A stretch of DNA of 64,000 bases. Origin: Nocardia sp. CDC159. Lineage in GTDB: Bacteria > Actinomycetota > Actinomycetes > Mycobacteriales > Mycobacteriaceae. Shown in pieces: positions 43,010-52,404 of the stretch (its first letter is position 1; every line of letters begins with the position of its first letter). The notes below the pieces were generated by a model, which saw only the letters and a list, made by a program, of their open reading frames with translations, was not told where the DNA came from and ran no database searches. The position numbers and the translations under genes are program-made. The stretch spans positions 186,001 to 250,000 of the forward strand of contig NZ_JAMRXH010000010.1 of assembly GCF_023740735.1 (NCBI RefSeq), read 5' to 3'.

Positions 43010-45156
43010 CCAGAGCACCCGATCGGCTCTTCGAGCTGTTGCCCCGCGTCTACCAGTCCCGCGACGCCGAACAGGGCGGACCGCTGCGCGCGCTGCTGGG
43101 CGTCGTCACCGAACAGGCCGATCTGCTCGAGGGCGATATCGAGCGGCTGGGCGAGGACTGGTTCGTGGAGACCTGCCAGGACTGGATCCTGCCCTATCTC
43201 GGTGAGCTGGTCGGGTTCCGGCCGGGTCCCGGCATGGCCGAGGCGCTGGCCGAGGCGACCGACGAAGCGCGAAAACTGCTGGCCGCCATTGCCGTTCGCC
43301 GCGATGTCGCCCACACCGTGGGCAATCGGCGGCGCAAGGGGACCCTGGCGCTGCTGGAGGAGCTGGCGGCCGATGCGGCCGGATGGCCCGCCCGCGCGGT
43401 GGAATTCCGCCGATTGCTCGGGGTCACCCAGGCGATCCGGTTGTACGGGCGCGACGTTCGCGCCGATGCGCGGCGGCTGCGTCGCGGCACGCTGACCGAT
43501 GTGCACCGGGTGGACGTACTGGATCGGGTGGACGGTCCGTTCGATGCGCTGGCCCACACCGTCGATATGCGGCGCGTCGATTCCGTTCGCGGGCAGGGCC
43601 TTTACAACATTCCCGAGATCGGCCTGTTTGTCTGGCGGTTGCGCGCCTACCCGATCACCGGCGCACCCGCCTACTGCGAGGATCGCGCCCGCGCCCGGTT
43701 CACCTTCAGCATTCTCGGCAACGACACCGCACTCATCACCAGGCCCGAGCGGGAACCGGCTGCGACCCATATCGCCGATGAGACGAATGTGCCCGCCTTC
43801 ATCCGGCGGCAGGCATTCGCCGAACGACTGGCCGACTACTACGGGCCGGGGAAGAGCCTGTGCGTCTACACCGCTGTCGACGATGCGGAGGCCACCGAAC
43901 GGGTCGCCGTGCCGCTGTCGGCGATCGTGCCCGCGGATCTGTCCGACTGGCGCTATCGTCCGCGACCCGGTCAGGTCGCGATCGATCCAGTACTGGGCCG
44001 CATTGCCTTTCCCGCCCGGCATGCGCCCGATACCGGGGCGTGGGTGGACTATCACTACGGCTTCTCCGACGACCTCGGCGGTGGCGAATACCATCGGCCG
44101 CTCCGGCCGCGGGTCGCCGACCAGCTGTACCGGGTGGGGCCGGGGGAGCGGTTCGCACAGATCACCGAGGCGCTGCGGCAATGGCACTCCGATAAGCGGG
44201 CGCATCCGGCCGCCCGGGTGGCGGTGATCGAATTGTCCGACAGCGGCGCGTATCAGGAGCAGCTGGAGATTCGCCTGGACGACGGTGATCACCTCACGCT
44301 GCGCGCGGCGCAGGGCGCGCGCCCGGTGATCCGGATGCTGGATTGGTACAGCAACCGCCCGGACGCGCTGCGCGTGCTCGGGCCGACCGGTACATGCGAG
44401 TCACCGCCCACGGTGGTCTTCGACGGCCTGCTCGTCACCGGCCGCAGCGTGCGTGTGCAGGGCCGCATCGGCACCGTCACGATCCGACATACCACCCTGG
44501 TGCCCGGCTGGACGCTCGACGAGCGCTGCGGTCCGCAACATCGGGAGGAACCCAGCCTCGAGCTCGTCGACACCACCGCCTGCGTGCAGATCGAGCGCAG
44601 TATCGTCGGCATGATCCTCGTGGACGCGGATCAGGCACGGCACCAGCCGAACCGAATCCGGCTGTCCGACAGCATCATCGACGCCACCGACGATTGTCTG
44701 GCCGCGTTGATCGGCGCGGGGGAGGGGTTCGCCTTCGCTGAGGTGAGCGCTCGCCGCTGTACGATTCTCGGGCGGGTGCGGGCGCATTCGGCGCTGCTGT
44801 TCGAGAATTCGATCGTCACCGGTGAGGTGTGTATCGCGCGGCGGCAGGTCGGTTGCTTCCGCTTCTGCTGGCTCCCGCCGGGCTCCCGAACGCCTGCGCG
44901 ATTTCATTGCGAACCAGCGCATTCCGGTGACCCCGACCGTGTCTTTCCGCGGTTCACCAGCATCCGCTACGGCACTCCGGGCTACGGCCAACTCGCGATC
45001 CGGTGTCCCGACGAGATCCGCCGCGGCGCGGAGGACGGCTCGGAAATGGGCGTCTTCCATGACCTGTTCCAACCGCAGCGCACCGACACCCTGCGCCTGC
45101 GGCTGGACGAATACACCCCGGCCGGAACCGATTCCGCCATCCTCATCGTCACCTAG
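43006..45156 (+). CDS. gpI-like tail protein with beta-helix-like C-terminal region
   Basis: A 716-residue protein. The N-terminal 200 residues match phage tail protein I (LFELLPRVYQSRD, LLEGDIERLGEDWFVETCQDWILPYLGELVG, RRKGTLALLEELA), the Afp12 type. The region from about residue 420 to 640 has repeating short strands (VTIRHTTLVPG, SLELVDTTACVQIERSIVG, IRLSDSIIDATDD, CTILGRVRAHSALLFENSIV), typical of a right-handed beta-helix, so it may form a fibre-like projection. GTG start with GGAGG five bases upstream and a 4-bp overlap with the preceding gene. Confidence 0.8.
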   Translation: MTRAPDRLFELLPRVYQSRDAEQGGPLRALLGVVTEQADLLEGDIERLGEDWFVETCQDWILPYLGELVGFRPGPGMAEALAEATDEARKLLAAIAVRRDVAHTVGNRRRKGTLALLEELAADAAGWPARAVEFRRLLGVTQAIRLYGRDVRADARRLRRGTLTDVHRVDVLDRVDGPFDALAHTVDMRRVDSVRGQGLYNIPEIGLFVWRLRAYPITGAPAYCEDRARARFTFSILGNDTALITRPEREPAATHIADETNVPAFIRRQAFAERLADYYGPGKSLCVYTAVDDAEATERVAVPLSAIVPADLSDWRYRPRPGQVAIDPVLGRIAFPARHAPDTGAWVDYHYGFSDDLGGGEYHRPLRPRVADQLYRVGPGERFAQITEALRQWHSDKRAHPAARVAVIELSDSGAYQEQLEIRLDDGDHLTLRAAQGARPVIRMLDWYSNRPDALRVLGPTGTCESPPTVVFDGLLVTGRSVRVQGRIGTVTIRHTTLVPGWTLDERCGPQHREEPSLELVDTTACVQIERSIVGMILVDADQARHQPNRIRLSDSIIDATDDCLAALIGAGEGFAFAEVSARRCTILGRVRAHSALLFENSIVTGEVCIARRQVGCFRFCWLPPGSRTPARFHCEPAHSGDPDRVFPRFTSIRYGTPGYGQLAIRCPDEIRRGAEDGSEMGVFHDLFQPQRTDTLRLRLDEYTPAGTDSAILIVT

Positions 45157-45165
45157 GAGACCACG

Positions 45166-46626
45166 ATGCACGGCGACTTCTCCCGCCAGACCTTCCAGGC
45201 GGCCGACCACTTCGCCGCGGTGCTGTTCCAGCAGGGCCGGGTGCAACTGGATGCCGACTTCAACGAGCACGCCCGGATCATGCTGCACTATCTGCGTACG
45301 GTCGTCGCCGATATCGTCGGCCCGGCCGCCGCGCCCAAGCGCGACGCCGGATTCGAGATCCGGGTCGTCAAGGGTGACGACGGCAAGATCGCCGAGCTGG
45401 CGATCGGTCCCGGCCGCATGTATGTCGACGGCCTGCTCGTCGAGAACGACGGCGGCGATCGGGACGACGACACCACCTGGACCGGCTACTGGAACCAGCC
45501 CGATGGCTTCCTCGACCCCGACGCCCCCGGTGACCAACTGCCGCAGGGCAAGCCGTTCGTCGCCTATCTGCGGGTGTGGGAACAGCTGGTCAACTCGGTA
45601 CAGGCGCCGCGCATTCGCGAGGTCGCGCTCGGTGATCCCGGCCCGGACACGGCGGCGCGGGCGCGGGTGGTCTGGCAGTTGGCGACGTTGCCGGTGACCC
45701 GCGATCCGGGCACGAGGGTGGTGACCGTACTGGCGAATCGGCTTGCCGAGGCGCACCCGCGGCCGGGACGGATGGTCGCTCGTGCTCGACGGCCGCACGA
45801 TGTCGATGCCGATCCGTGCCACCTGCCGCCGGAGGCGAGGTTCCGCGGGCCCGAGAATCAGCTCTATCGGATCGAGGTGCACAGCGGTGGGCCCGCGGCC
45901 GTGCTCCCCGAGCAGGGAAGACGAAAGGCGTTGAGCGGGGCGACCTTCAAGTGGTCGCGAGAGAATGGGTCGGTGGTCTTTCCGGTCGTCTCCGTCAGCG
46001 GTAATCAGGTGCGGCTCGCCTCGCTGGGGCGCGACGGGAAACTGGGACTCGAGATCGGGGACTGGGTCGAACTCACCGATGATGCGGTGGCTGCCCGGGT
46101 CGCCGATGATCGCGATCTCACCACGGTGCAGCGGGCGCCCGCGCTGCTTCGGGTGACCGCCATCGACGCCGATTCCCGCACGGTCACGCTGTCGGGACGG
46201 ACCCCGGGGGAGTGCGGGATGCATCGGAGCAGGCATCCCATGCTGCGCCGGTGGGATCACAGCGCACCCACGCGGTACGACTCCGACAAGCAGAACATCG
46301 CGGCGGACGGCGCGCTGCCGATCGTCGAAAACGTCTGGATCGCAGTGGAAGACGGGCTGGAGGTGCTGTTCACCCCGCCGCGTTCGCAGCCCATGCCCAG
46401 TGACGGCGACAACGACCGCGTCACCGGCACCTATCGGCCCGGAGATCACTGGATCTTCGCGGCACGCACCGTGACCGGCGATATCGAATGGCCGCAGGGT
46501 GAGGACGGGCCGATTCCGCGCCTGCCCGACGGCGTGCGCTATCACTATGCGGCCCTGGCCTTCATCGACGGCCAGGGCAAGGCCACCGATCGCCGTCACC
46601 AGTTCGATCATCTGCCCGATGCCTGA
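45166..46626 (+). CDS. DUF6519-type eCIS/tail protein
   Basis: A 486-residue protein beginning MHGDFSRQTFQAADHFAAVL, then QQGRVQLDADFNEHARI, which marks the DUF6519 family found next to phage-tail-like baseplate genes. Middle blocks FRGPENQLYRIEVHSGG and TFKWSRENGSVVFPV recur in such proteins. A fibre or surface component of the particle is likely, but not shown. The TAGGAGA that ends the previous gene supplies the ribosome site. The end overlaps the next gene by 8 bp. Confidence 0.75.
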   Translation: MHGDFSRQTFQAADHFAAVLFQQGRVQLDADFNEHARIMLHYLRTVVADIVGPAAAPKRDAGFEIRVVKGDDGKIAELAIGPGRMYVDGLLVENDGGDRDDDTTWTGYWNQPDGFLDPDAPGDQLPQGKPFVAYLRVWEQLVNSVQAPRIREVALGDPGPDTAARARVVWQLATLPVTRDPGTRVVTVLANRLAEAHPRPGRMVARARRPHDVDADPCHLPPEARFRGPENQLYRIEVHSGGPAAVLPEQGRRKALSGATFKWSRENGSVVFPVVSVSGNQVRLASLGRDGKLGLEIGDWVELTDDAVAARVADDRDLTTVQRAPALLRVTAIDADSRTVTLSGRTPGECGMHRSRHPMLRRWDHSAPTRYDSDKQNIAADGALPIVENVWIAVEDGLEVLFTPPRSQPMPSDGDNDRVTGTYRPGDHWIFAARTVTGDIEWPQGEDGPIPRLPDGVRYHYAALAFIDGQGKATDRRHQFDHLPDA

Positions 46627-48676
46627 GCATGCTCACCTTTCCAGACGTGCACGGTCGGCGACCGCGCCGCCGAAAAGCGCCGCCGGTCAGGAGCATTCGC
46701 GAACCACGCCGGAGATCGCGGACGAGCCCGCCTGGTACGGAACGGATCTGGCGGCGATTCCGCTGCGTATGACGACGCCCTCCGACCGGCGCGAGCTGGC
46801 GGCGACCGCGCCCGGGCCCGAACCGCACGCGCACGGCTCCGAGGAACGGCCGCTGCGTCCGGAGGCCGAAAGTTCGGTCCGCGCGGCGCTTTCGGAGCCA
46901 AGCGCCACCCTGCCCGCCGGGCTGCGGCGCGATGCCGAGACACGACTCGGTGCCGACTTCAGCGACGTGCGCATCCACACCGGCCCGCGTGCGGAGTCCT
47001 CCGCGCGGGCGGTCGACGCCGCAGCCTATACAGTCGGGTCACATATCGTGTTCGGCGCGGGCCGGTTCGCACCCGATACCCGGGCGGGTCGGCAGACGCT
47101 CACCCACGAGCTCACCCATGTCGCGCAGCAGGCCCGCGGGTCGGTCGTGCTGGCCAGACAGCCCGCCGATCAGGACGATCCGGATGCGAAGGTCTCGCTC
47201 GGGGCGCTCGACAACGCCCTGGTGACCCGCGCCGGGGAGGCGGTGCTCGGGCCGACGTCGTGGACGATCGCCCGGGAATTCCTGCGCGGGCTGCGCGGTG
47301 GGCTGGCCTCGGTCGAAGCGGACCAGCAGGCCCGCATCGACAAGAAGTTCGACGACTTCGGCCCGATCAATGCCGCCAAGTACGCCGGTGGGTATCTGGT
47401 CGGCCTCGTCATCGGTCTGGGCCAGGGTCTGTGGGGCCTGGTCGAGGGTCTGTGGACCCTGGTCACCCTGCCCTACAAGACCGCGGCATTCGCCTACGAG
47501 ACGCTGCCGCCGCTGGCCGCGAAATACGGTCCGCGCCTCGAGCAGGCCCTCGCGGAGGGCGGGGGCATCAAGGGTCTCGTCGCGGATCTGCTGAAGAATC
47601 CCAAGGAGACCTGGCAGGCGCTGAGCGGGATGGCCGAGCTGGTCGCGCAGGCGGCCCTGGCGAAGGTGCGTTCGTTCGGGCGCGGCGCGGCCAAGGACAT
47701 CCTCGCGCTGGCGGAGGAGGACTGGTACTCGTTCGGCCGCGATATCGGCAAGGTCGTGGGGCGTGTGCTGTTCGAGATCGTCCTGCTGGTCGCCTCGGAC
47801 GCCATCGGCAATATCGTCAAGGGCGCGGCCGAGCTCGCCGGCCGGATCGCCGCCCGCGCCGTCGAGGGCGTCGTGACCGTGGTGCGCGCGGTGGGCCGCA
47901 TGCTCGGCCAGGCCGTGGAATGGGTGGCGCGCATCGGAAAGTCGATGAGCGGCAGGGCCGCCGAGGTCTTCGAGAAGTTCAAGGCCCTGCTCGGCAAGCT
48001 GCGCGCGCTGATGGCGGAGATGCTGCCCGAGGTCGCCGAGACGAACGTGGGCGGCGTCGAAATGCCCGTTCCCGACACCAAGGGCGCGGCGGCGCTGGAA
48101 TCGCGCGCCCTGCCCACCCGCACCGCACCGGCGAAGGTCTCCGATCTGGTGCCGCCCAAGGTGCATCCGTCCAAGGCCGGTGCCCCCGGGTCCGGGCCGC
48201 GTAAACCGGGCACCCCGAGCCAATTCACCGATCAGGAGATCGCGGAAGAGCTGGCGGACGTGCAGGCGAAGGGCAAGCATCTGGCGGAACAGGAGGCAAG
48301 CGCCGCGCCCAGGATGCGAGAGACCGGCGCGCCCAAGGGTGCTCCGCCGCAGGAGGCCGGAATCAAGGGCGATATCGGCGAGGTGCGCGGCGGTGGCGAC
48401 CCCTTCGCGAGGAAGACCCCCATCTGGGTGGGCAAGGACAAATTCATCCCCGATGTCCTGGACCAGGCGAAAAAGGTGCTGGTGGAAATCAAGAACGTCA
48501 CCGACCTGGGTCGAGACGCCCGCGCGGTCAACCAGATCAGCGCGTACGCCAAATGGGCGAAGGGCAGGGGCTATACCTTCGACCTGATCATCGACAACCG
48601 AACCAAACTCGGCCCGGTGATCGAGGCGTTGGAGCAGGCAGGCGAACTCACCGTCACCCGCAAGGCCCTGCTGTGA
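46619..48676 (+). CDS. DUF4157 eCIS cargo with C-terminal REase-fold nuclease toxin domain
   Basis: A 685-residue probable effector. The N-terminus is basic and disordered; the DUF4157 domain spans about 95-180 with FSDVRIHTGPRA and the zinc motif HELTH (163-167). Residues about 240-480 are long helices, several of them amphipathic or hydrophobic (YLVGLVIGLGQGLWGLVEGL), followed by a Pro/Lys linker. The last 100 residues look like a restriction-endonuclease-fold toxin (Tox-REase-7 type) with Asp612 (IPDVLD), Glu623 and Lys625 (VEIKNV) as the PD-(D/E)xK triad. No candidate immunity gene follows; the next gene is on the other strand. Translation is coupled to the DUF6519 gene. Confidence 0.82.
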   Translation: MPEHAHLSRRARSATAPPKSAAGQEHSRTTPEIADEPAWYGTDLAAIPLRMTTPSDRRELAATAPGPEPHAHGSEERPLRPEAESSVRAALSEPSATLPAGLRRDAETRLGADFSDVRIHTGPRAESSARAVDAAAYTVGSHIVFGAGRFAPDTRAGRQTLTHELTHVAQQARGSVVLARQPADQDDPDAKVSLGALDNALVTRAGEAVLGPTSWTIAREFLRGLRGGLASVEADQQARIDKKFDDFGPINAAKYAGGYLVGLVIGLGQGLWGLVEGLWTLVTLPYKTAAFAYETLPPLAAKYGPRLEQALAEGGGIKGLVADLLKNPKETWQALSGMAELVAQAALAKVRSFGRGAAKDILALAEEDWYSFGRDIGKVVGRVLFEIVLLVASDAIGNIVKGAAELAGRIAARAVEGVVTVVRAVGRMLGQAVEWVARIGKSMSGRAAEVFEKFKALLGKLRALMAEMLPEVAETNVGGVEMPVPDTKGAAALESRALPTRTAPAKVSDLVPPKVHPSKAGAPGSGPRKPGTPSQFTDQEIAEELADVQAKGKHLAEQEASAAPRMRETGAPKGAPPQEAGIKGDIGEVRGGGDPFARKTPIWVGKDKFIPDVLDQAKKVLVEIKNVTDLGRDARAVNQISAYAKWAKGRGYTFDLIIDNRTKLGPVIEALEQAGELTVTRKALL

Positions 48677-48685
48677 GCGCCGGAC

Positions 48686-49168
48686 TCAGAGCTTGTAGCC
48701 GATGGTCCGCAGCAATTGGCGGCGATCGGCCTGATCCTGCGGACCCTCCACGCCCAGCGGCGGCTGACCGTCCACGACACCGACGATGCCGCGGCCCAGC
48801 GTGGTCTCCGCGATCAGGACGTCCACCGGATTCGCTGTGGCGCAGAAGATTGCGCAGACCTCCGGGACGCGGCGGATGGCGTTGAGGACGTTGACCGGGT
48901 AGCCCTCGCGCAGGAAGACGATGAACGAGTGGCCCGCGGCGACGGCGGTGGCGTTCTTGGTCGCGAGTTCGATCAGGTCGGGGTCGTTGCCCGAACGGCG
49001 GACCAGACGGGGGCCGGAGGCCTCGCAGAAGGCCAGGCCGAATCTCAGGTGGGGGCCGGTGCCCACCAGGGCCTCGTGCAGGTCCTCGACGGTTTTGATG
49101 AAGTGGGACTGGCCGATGATGACGTTGAGATCGTCGGGTTTGTCGATGCGCACGGCAGTCAGTTCCAT
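48686..49168 (-). CDS. adenosine-specific kinase family protein (PF04008)
   Basis: A 160-residue protein whose whole length fits the adenosine-specific kinase family: ELTAVRIDKPDDLNVIIGQSHFIKTVEDLHEAL, FGLAFCEASGPRLVR, a central AGHSFIVFLREGYPVNVLNAI and the C-terminal LLRTIGYKL. Members bind AMP or adenosine; their cellular role is poorly known. It is convergent with the eCIS operon, with a gap of only 9 bp, and divergent from the AfsR-type regulator. It is probably not a functional part of either. Confidence 0.85.
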   Translation of the reverse strand: MELTAVRIDKPDDLNVIIGQSHFIKTVEDLHEALVGTGPHLRFGLAFCEASGPRLVRRSGNDPDLIELATKNATAVAAGHSFIVFLREGYPVNVLNAIRRVPEVCAIFCATANPVDVLIAETTLGRGIVGVVDGQPPLGVEGPQDQADRRQLLRTIGYKL

Positions 49169-49283
49169 CGGTCCATGATGCGCCGAACAGGTTGTCCCGC
49201 ACCGAAAAATGGGCCGAAACTGTTGATCGGAAGTAAGCTCGCTGGTGGCGCGGTGGCATCCGCGCCGGATGTGAGGGATTTGC

Positions 49284-52268
49284 TTGGCAGGACGGCAGGA
49301 CCGGTGTGGTGGCGAGACGGGTTCGGGGGTTCTTCGACTGCATCTGCTCGGCGCGGTCGAGGTGTGGCTGGGTGAGAGCCGTCTGAATATCGCCGCGCCG
49401 CAACAGTTGGTGGTGCTGGCCGTACTCGCGGCCGAGCGGGGGAGGACGTTGTCGACGGCGCAGCTGACCGGGCGCCTGTGGGCCGATAGGCAGCCCGCGA
49501 CGGCGGTCGGGGTGCTGCGCAATCTGGTACTCGCCCTGCGTCGCCAGTTCGATGCGCACGGCCGCACGGGCGCGGGCGCCGAGTGGCTGGCCTCGACCCG
49601 CGGCGGGTACCAGCTGACCGTGCCGGTGGAAACCGATGTCGCCGAGGCCGAATCACTGATCGCGGGTGCCGAGGCCGATCGCGATTCGGGGGCGGCGGAA
49701 CAGGCCGAGGCGAAACTCGCCGCGGCGCTGCGGCTGTGGCGTGGGGACCCGCTGGTCGGCCTGCCCGGGCCGTGGGCCGAGAGCGAGCGCACCCGCCTGC
49801 GTCGGCTGCGCTCCACCCTGCGCGAATCCGCGATGGCCGTCGCGATGGATCTCGGCCGGCATTCGGCCGCGGTGGCGGAACTGGAGGCACTCATCGCGGC
49901 CGAGCCGCACTGCGAGCGGTGGCACGAACTGCTGATGCTCGCACTGGACGCCGGCGGTCGGCGCGTCGAGGCGCTCGAGGTGTACCGCAACGCGCGCCGC
50001 CTGCTCGCCGACGAACTCGGCCTGGAACCCGGCCCCCGGCTGGTGCAGTTGCATCAGCGTATTCTCGCGGCGCGGCCGCCGGCGCCGAACTCGATCGACC
50101 TGTCGCCGAGGGGCGAACCGGGGCCCGATCGGCCGGCGCCGGTGGTACGGCAGCTTCCGCCCGACATCGCCGATTTCGTCGGCCGCGACGATCTGATCCG
50201 CCAACTCGCCGCCGAGCTGGGCGCGGACTCCGATCGACGTCCCGTGGTCGCGATCACCGGCATGGGAGGCGTCGGAAAGACGACTCTCGCAGTGCATCTC
50301 GCGCATCGGGTGCGCGAACGATTCCCCGACGGCCTGCTGTATCTGGACCTCGGCGGCATGGACGAGCGCCCGCGGCCGCTGAATGTGCTGCTCGCCGTCG
50401 CATTGCGCTCGGTCGGCGTCGATCCGGGCGACGTGCCGCCCGACCTGCCGGAGCGAACGGCCCTGTGGCGCAGCACCGTTGCGCACAGACGGATGCTGCT
50501 GGTGCTGGACAACGCGCGCGACGTCAACCAGCTCACGCCGCTGCTTCCGGGCGTGGGTGCGAGCGCGGTGCTGGTCACCAGCCGTTCCAGCCTGGCCGAG
50601 CTGTTCGACGCGCGGCTGGTTCCGCTGGACGTTTTGACCCCGGAGGAGGCGCGCACGCTGCTGGAGCGCATGGTGTCGGCGCAGCGAGTGTCGGCCGAAC
50701 CCGATGCGGCACAGGAGATCCTGCGTGCCTGCGGCCGGCTGCCGGTCTCGCTGCGCATCGTCGGCGCTCGGCTCGCGAGCCGGCCGACCTGGCGGCTGGC
50801 CGCGGTCGCCGAGCGGCTGGCCGACGAGCGCGGCCGGCTGGCCGAGTTCACGGTCGGCCAGACCACCGTGGAATCGGTCTTCCGGCACAGCTATCGGCAA
50901 CTCGACCCCGAACTGGCTCGCGCCTTCGTGCTGCTGACGTTCTCCGACGCACCCGATCTGTCGGTCGCCGCCATCGCCTCCCTGCTCGACCGCGAGCCGG
51001 CCGAGGCCGAGCGGCTGTGCGAAACGCTCGTCGACCTGAGCATGGTGCAATCGCCGGAACCGGGCCGCTACCGCTACCACGACCTGCTGCGCCTGTTCGG
51101 GCGCGAGGTGGCCGACCGAGAGCATCGGGAGGAGTGGCCGCGGGCCCTGCGGCGGCTGGCCGACTTCTACCTCGCCACCGCCAAAAACGTTGCGGAACTG
51201 CGTGACCCGGGGGTGGGTACCGACTACTATGCCGTGACCGACGCAGCCGGGCAGCGGTTCGCCGACGAGCGGCAGTGCACCGTGTGGGCGACCTCGGAGC
51301 GCTTCGGCCTGGTGGCGCTCTATCGCCAGGCGGCCACTCTGCCGGATCCTCGAACCCGCACGCTCGCAGTGGATCTCGCGTTGCTGCTCGCGGTGGCCGG
51401 CGATGCCGGGGAACATCTGCCCCAAGTGGCGCAGGCGCTCGAGGTCCTGGGCCGGGCCGCCGCGGCCGACGGGGATCGCCGCACCATGGCCCGGGCCCAG
51501 CTGGCCGCCGCCATCGCCCGGCTGGTCGGGATGGGCGATCTGCGCGCCGGACGTGAACTGCGTTGCGCTGGTGCGGTTCTGCGCGAGGTGGGCGACCGGC
51601 CCGGCATGATCATCGCCGAGCAGATGCTCGGCACGGCCGCAACCTATCAGGGCCGGTTGGACGATGCCGTGGAACACTTCCGGCGGGCCATCGAGCTGGT
51701 CCGTCAGGCCGGCCCGCAGTGGGGCGAGGGCATGAGCTGGGCGACGATCGCCCGCGCCTACTGCGACGCCGGGCGCTGGGCGGAGGCCGTGGACGCGGCC
51801 GAGCGGGCTCTGCTCATCGCTCGGCTGGTCGGCAGCCTGCGGATCGAGTCGATGGCATTGCACGAGTTGGGATTCGCGGTGCTGCAACGCGGTGACCCCA
51901 CGACCGCGCGCGAGCTGTGCGTCGCGGCGCTGGACGTGGCGCGCCGCGGCGGGCGGCGGCATCAGGAGGGCTGGGCGCTGACCCGCCTGGCCGAGGTGAT
52001 CCTCTACGGCGGCGACGCGGAGGCGGCCGTGCCGATCGCCGCGGAGGCCGTGCGGGCGCTCACCGAGGTCTCGGCGACGGTTCGGCGGCTGCGGGCGATG
52101 CGCGTGCACGGGCGGGCGCTGACCGCCGCCGGTCGGGCCGCGGAGGCCGAGCCGATCCTGCGCAAGGTCGAGCAGCTGAGCCGGCGCATCGGCGTGGCGC
52201 TGCCGGACGCCGAGCCCGCCGCCGAATCCGGCACCGCGCGGGGCGGTCGCGCCGTGACCTCCGTGTGA
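49284..52268 (+). CDS. AfsR/SARP-family transcriptional activator with NB-ARC and TPR
   Basis: A 994-residue SARP regulator. Order: winged-helix DNA-binding domain (about 15-105, RLHLLGAVEVWLGE, LVLALRRQ), bacterial transcriptional activation domain (about 115-260, ending in ELGLEPGPRLVQLHQRIL), an NB-ARC ATPase (Walker A GMGGVGKTT at 326-334, then VLDNARDVNQ and VLVTSRSS), and C-terminal TPR-like repeats. The only plausible start is TTG 49284, six bases after GAGGGA; no ATG or GTG lies in frame near it. It sits directly upstream of the second cluster and is probably its activator. SARPs bind direct repeats near -35 elements. Confidence 0.9.
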   Translation: MAGRQDRCGGETGSGVLRLHLLGAVEVWLGESRLNIAAPQQLVVLAVLAAERGRTLSTAQLTGRLWADRQPATAVGVLRNLVLALRRQFDAHGRTGAGAEWLASTRGGYQLTVPVETDVAEAESLIAGAEADRDSGAAEQAEAKLAAALRLWRGDPLVGLPGPWAESERTRLRRLRSTLRESAMAVAMDLGRHSAAVAELEALIAAEPHCERWHELLMLALDAGGRRVEALEVYRNARRLLADELGLEPGPRLVQLHQRILAARPPAPNSIDLSPRGEPGPDRPAPVVRQLPPDIADFVGRDDLIRQLAAELGADSDRRPVVAITGMGGVGKTTLAVHLAHRVRERFPDGLLYLDLGGMDERPRPLNVLLAVALRSVGVDPGDVPPDLPERTALWRSTVAHRRMLLVLDNARDVNQLTPLLPGVGASAVLVTSRSSLAELFDARLVPLDVLTPEEARTLLERMVSAQRVSAEPDAAQEILRACGRLPVSLRIVGARLASRPTWRLAAVAERLADERGRLAEFTVGQTTVESVFRHSYRQLDPELARAFVLLTFSDAPDLSVAAIASLLDREPAEAERLCETLVDLSMVQSPEPGRYRYHDLLRLFGREVADREHREEWPRALRRLADFYLATAKNVAELRDPGVGTDYYAVTDAAGQRFADERQCTVWATSERFGLVALYRQAATLPDPRTRTLAVDLALLLAVAGDAGEHLPQVAQALEVLGRAAAADGDRRTMARAQLAAAIARLVGMGDLRAGRELRCAGAVLREVGDRPGMIIAEQMLGTAATYQGRLDDAVEHFRRAIELVRQAGPQWGEGMSWATIARAYCDAGRWAEAVDAAERALLIARLVGSLRIESMALHELGFAVLQRGDPTTARELCVAALDVARRGGRRHQEGWALTRLAEVILYGGDAEAAVPIAAEAVRALTEVSATVRRLRAMRVHGRALTAAGRAAEAEPILRKVEQLSRRIGVALPDAEPAAESGTARGGRAVTSV

Positions 52269-52311
52269 GCATTCCGGTGCACTGCGCGTCCGCCGCATCG
52301 CTCGACGGTGT

Positions 52312-52343
52312 GCAATATGCTCATGCCCACAAGCGGGTATTGC
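52312..52343. repeat. inverted repeat upstream of the AceE-like gene
   Basis: GCAATA at 52312-52317 and TATTGC at 52338-52343 are perfect inverted copies separated by 20 bp, inside the 136-bp gap before the AceE-like gene. The spacing suits either a regulatory site or chance. No clear promoter hexamers were found in the gap. Confidence 0.25.
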
Positions 52344-52404
52344 GCAGATTTCGCGAGGTTGTTGCACTGTTCGGCAGTTCTGCACAATCGATCGAGGAGA
52401 TTTG

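Noticed and set aside
39419..43018. 1199-codon open frame on the minus strand
   Set aside because: Antisense to the second large baseplate protein; low-complexity His/Arg/Gly-rich translation without motifs.
24628..48676. prophage or R-type pyocin interpretation of the tail genes
   Set aside because: No capsid, portal, terminase, lysin/holin or integrase gene is present, while the AAA+ ATPase, Pvc16-like cap and DUF4157 proteins are eCIS markers.
24628..48676. type VI secretion system
   Set aside because: No TssJ/L/M membrane complex, ClpV or Hcp/TssB-TssC pair; the sheath is a single phage-type protein and the ATPase is of the Pvc15 type.
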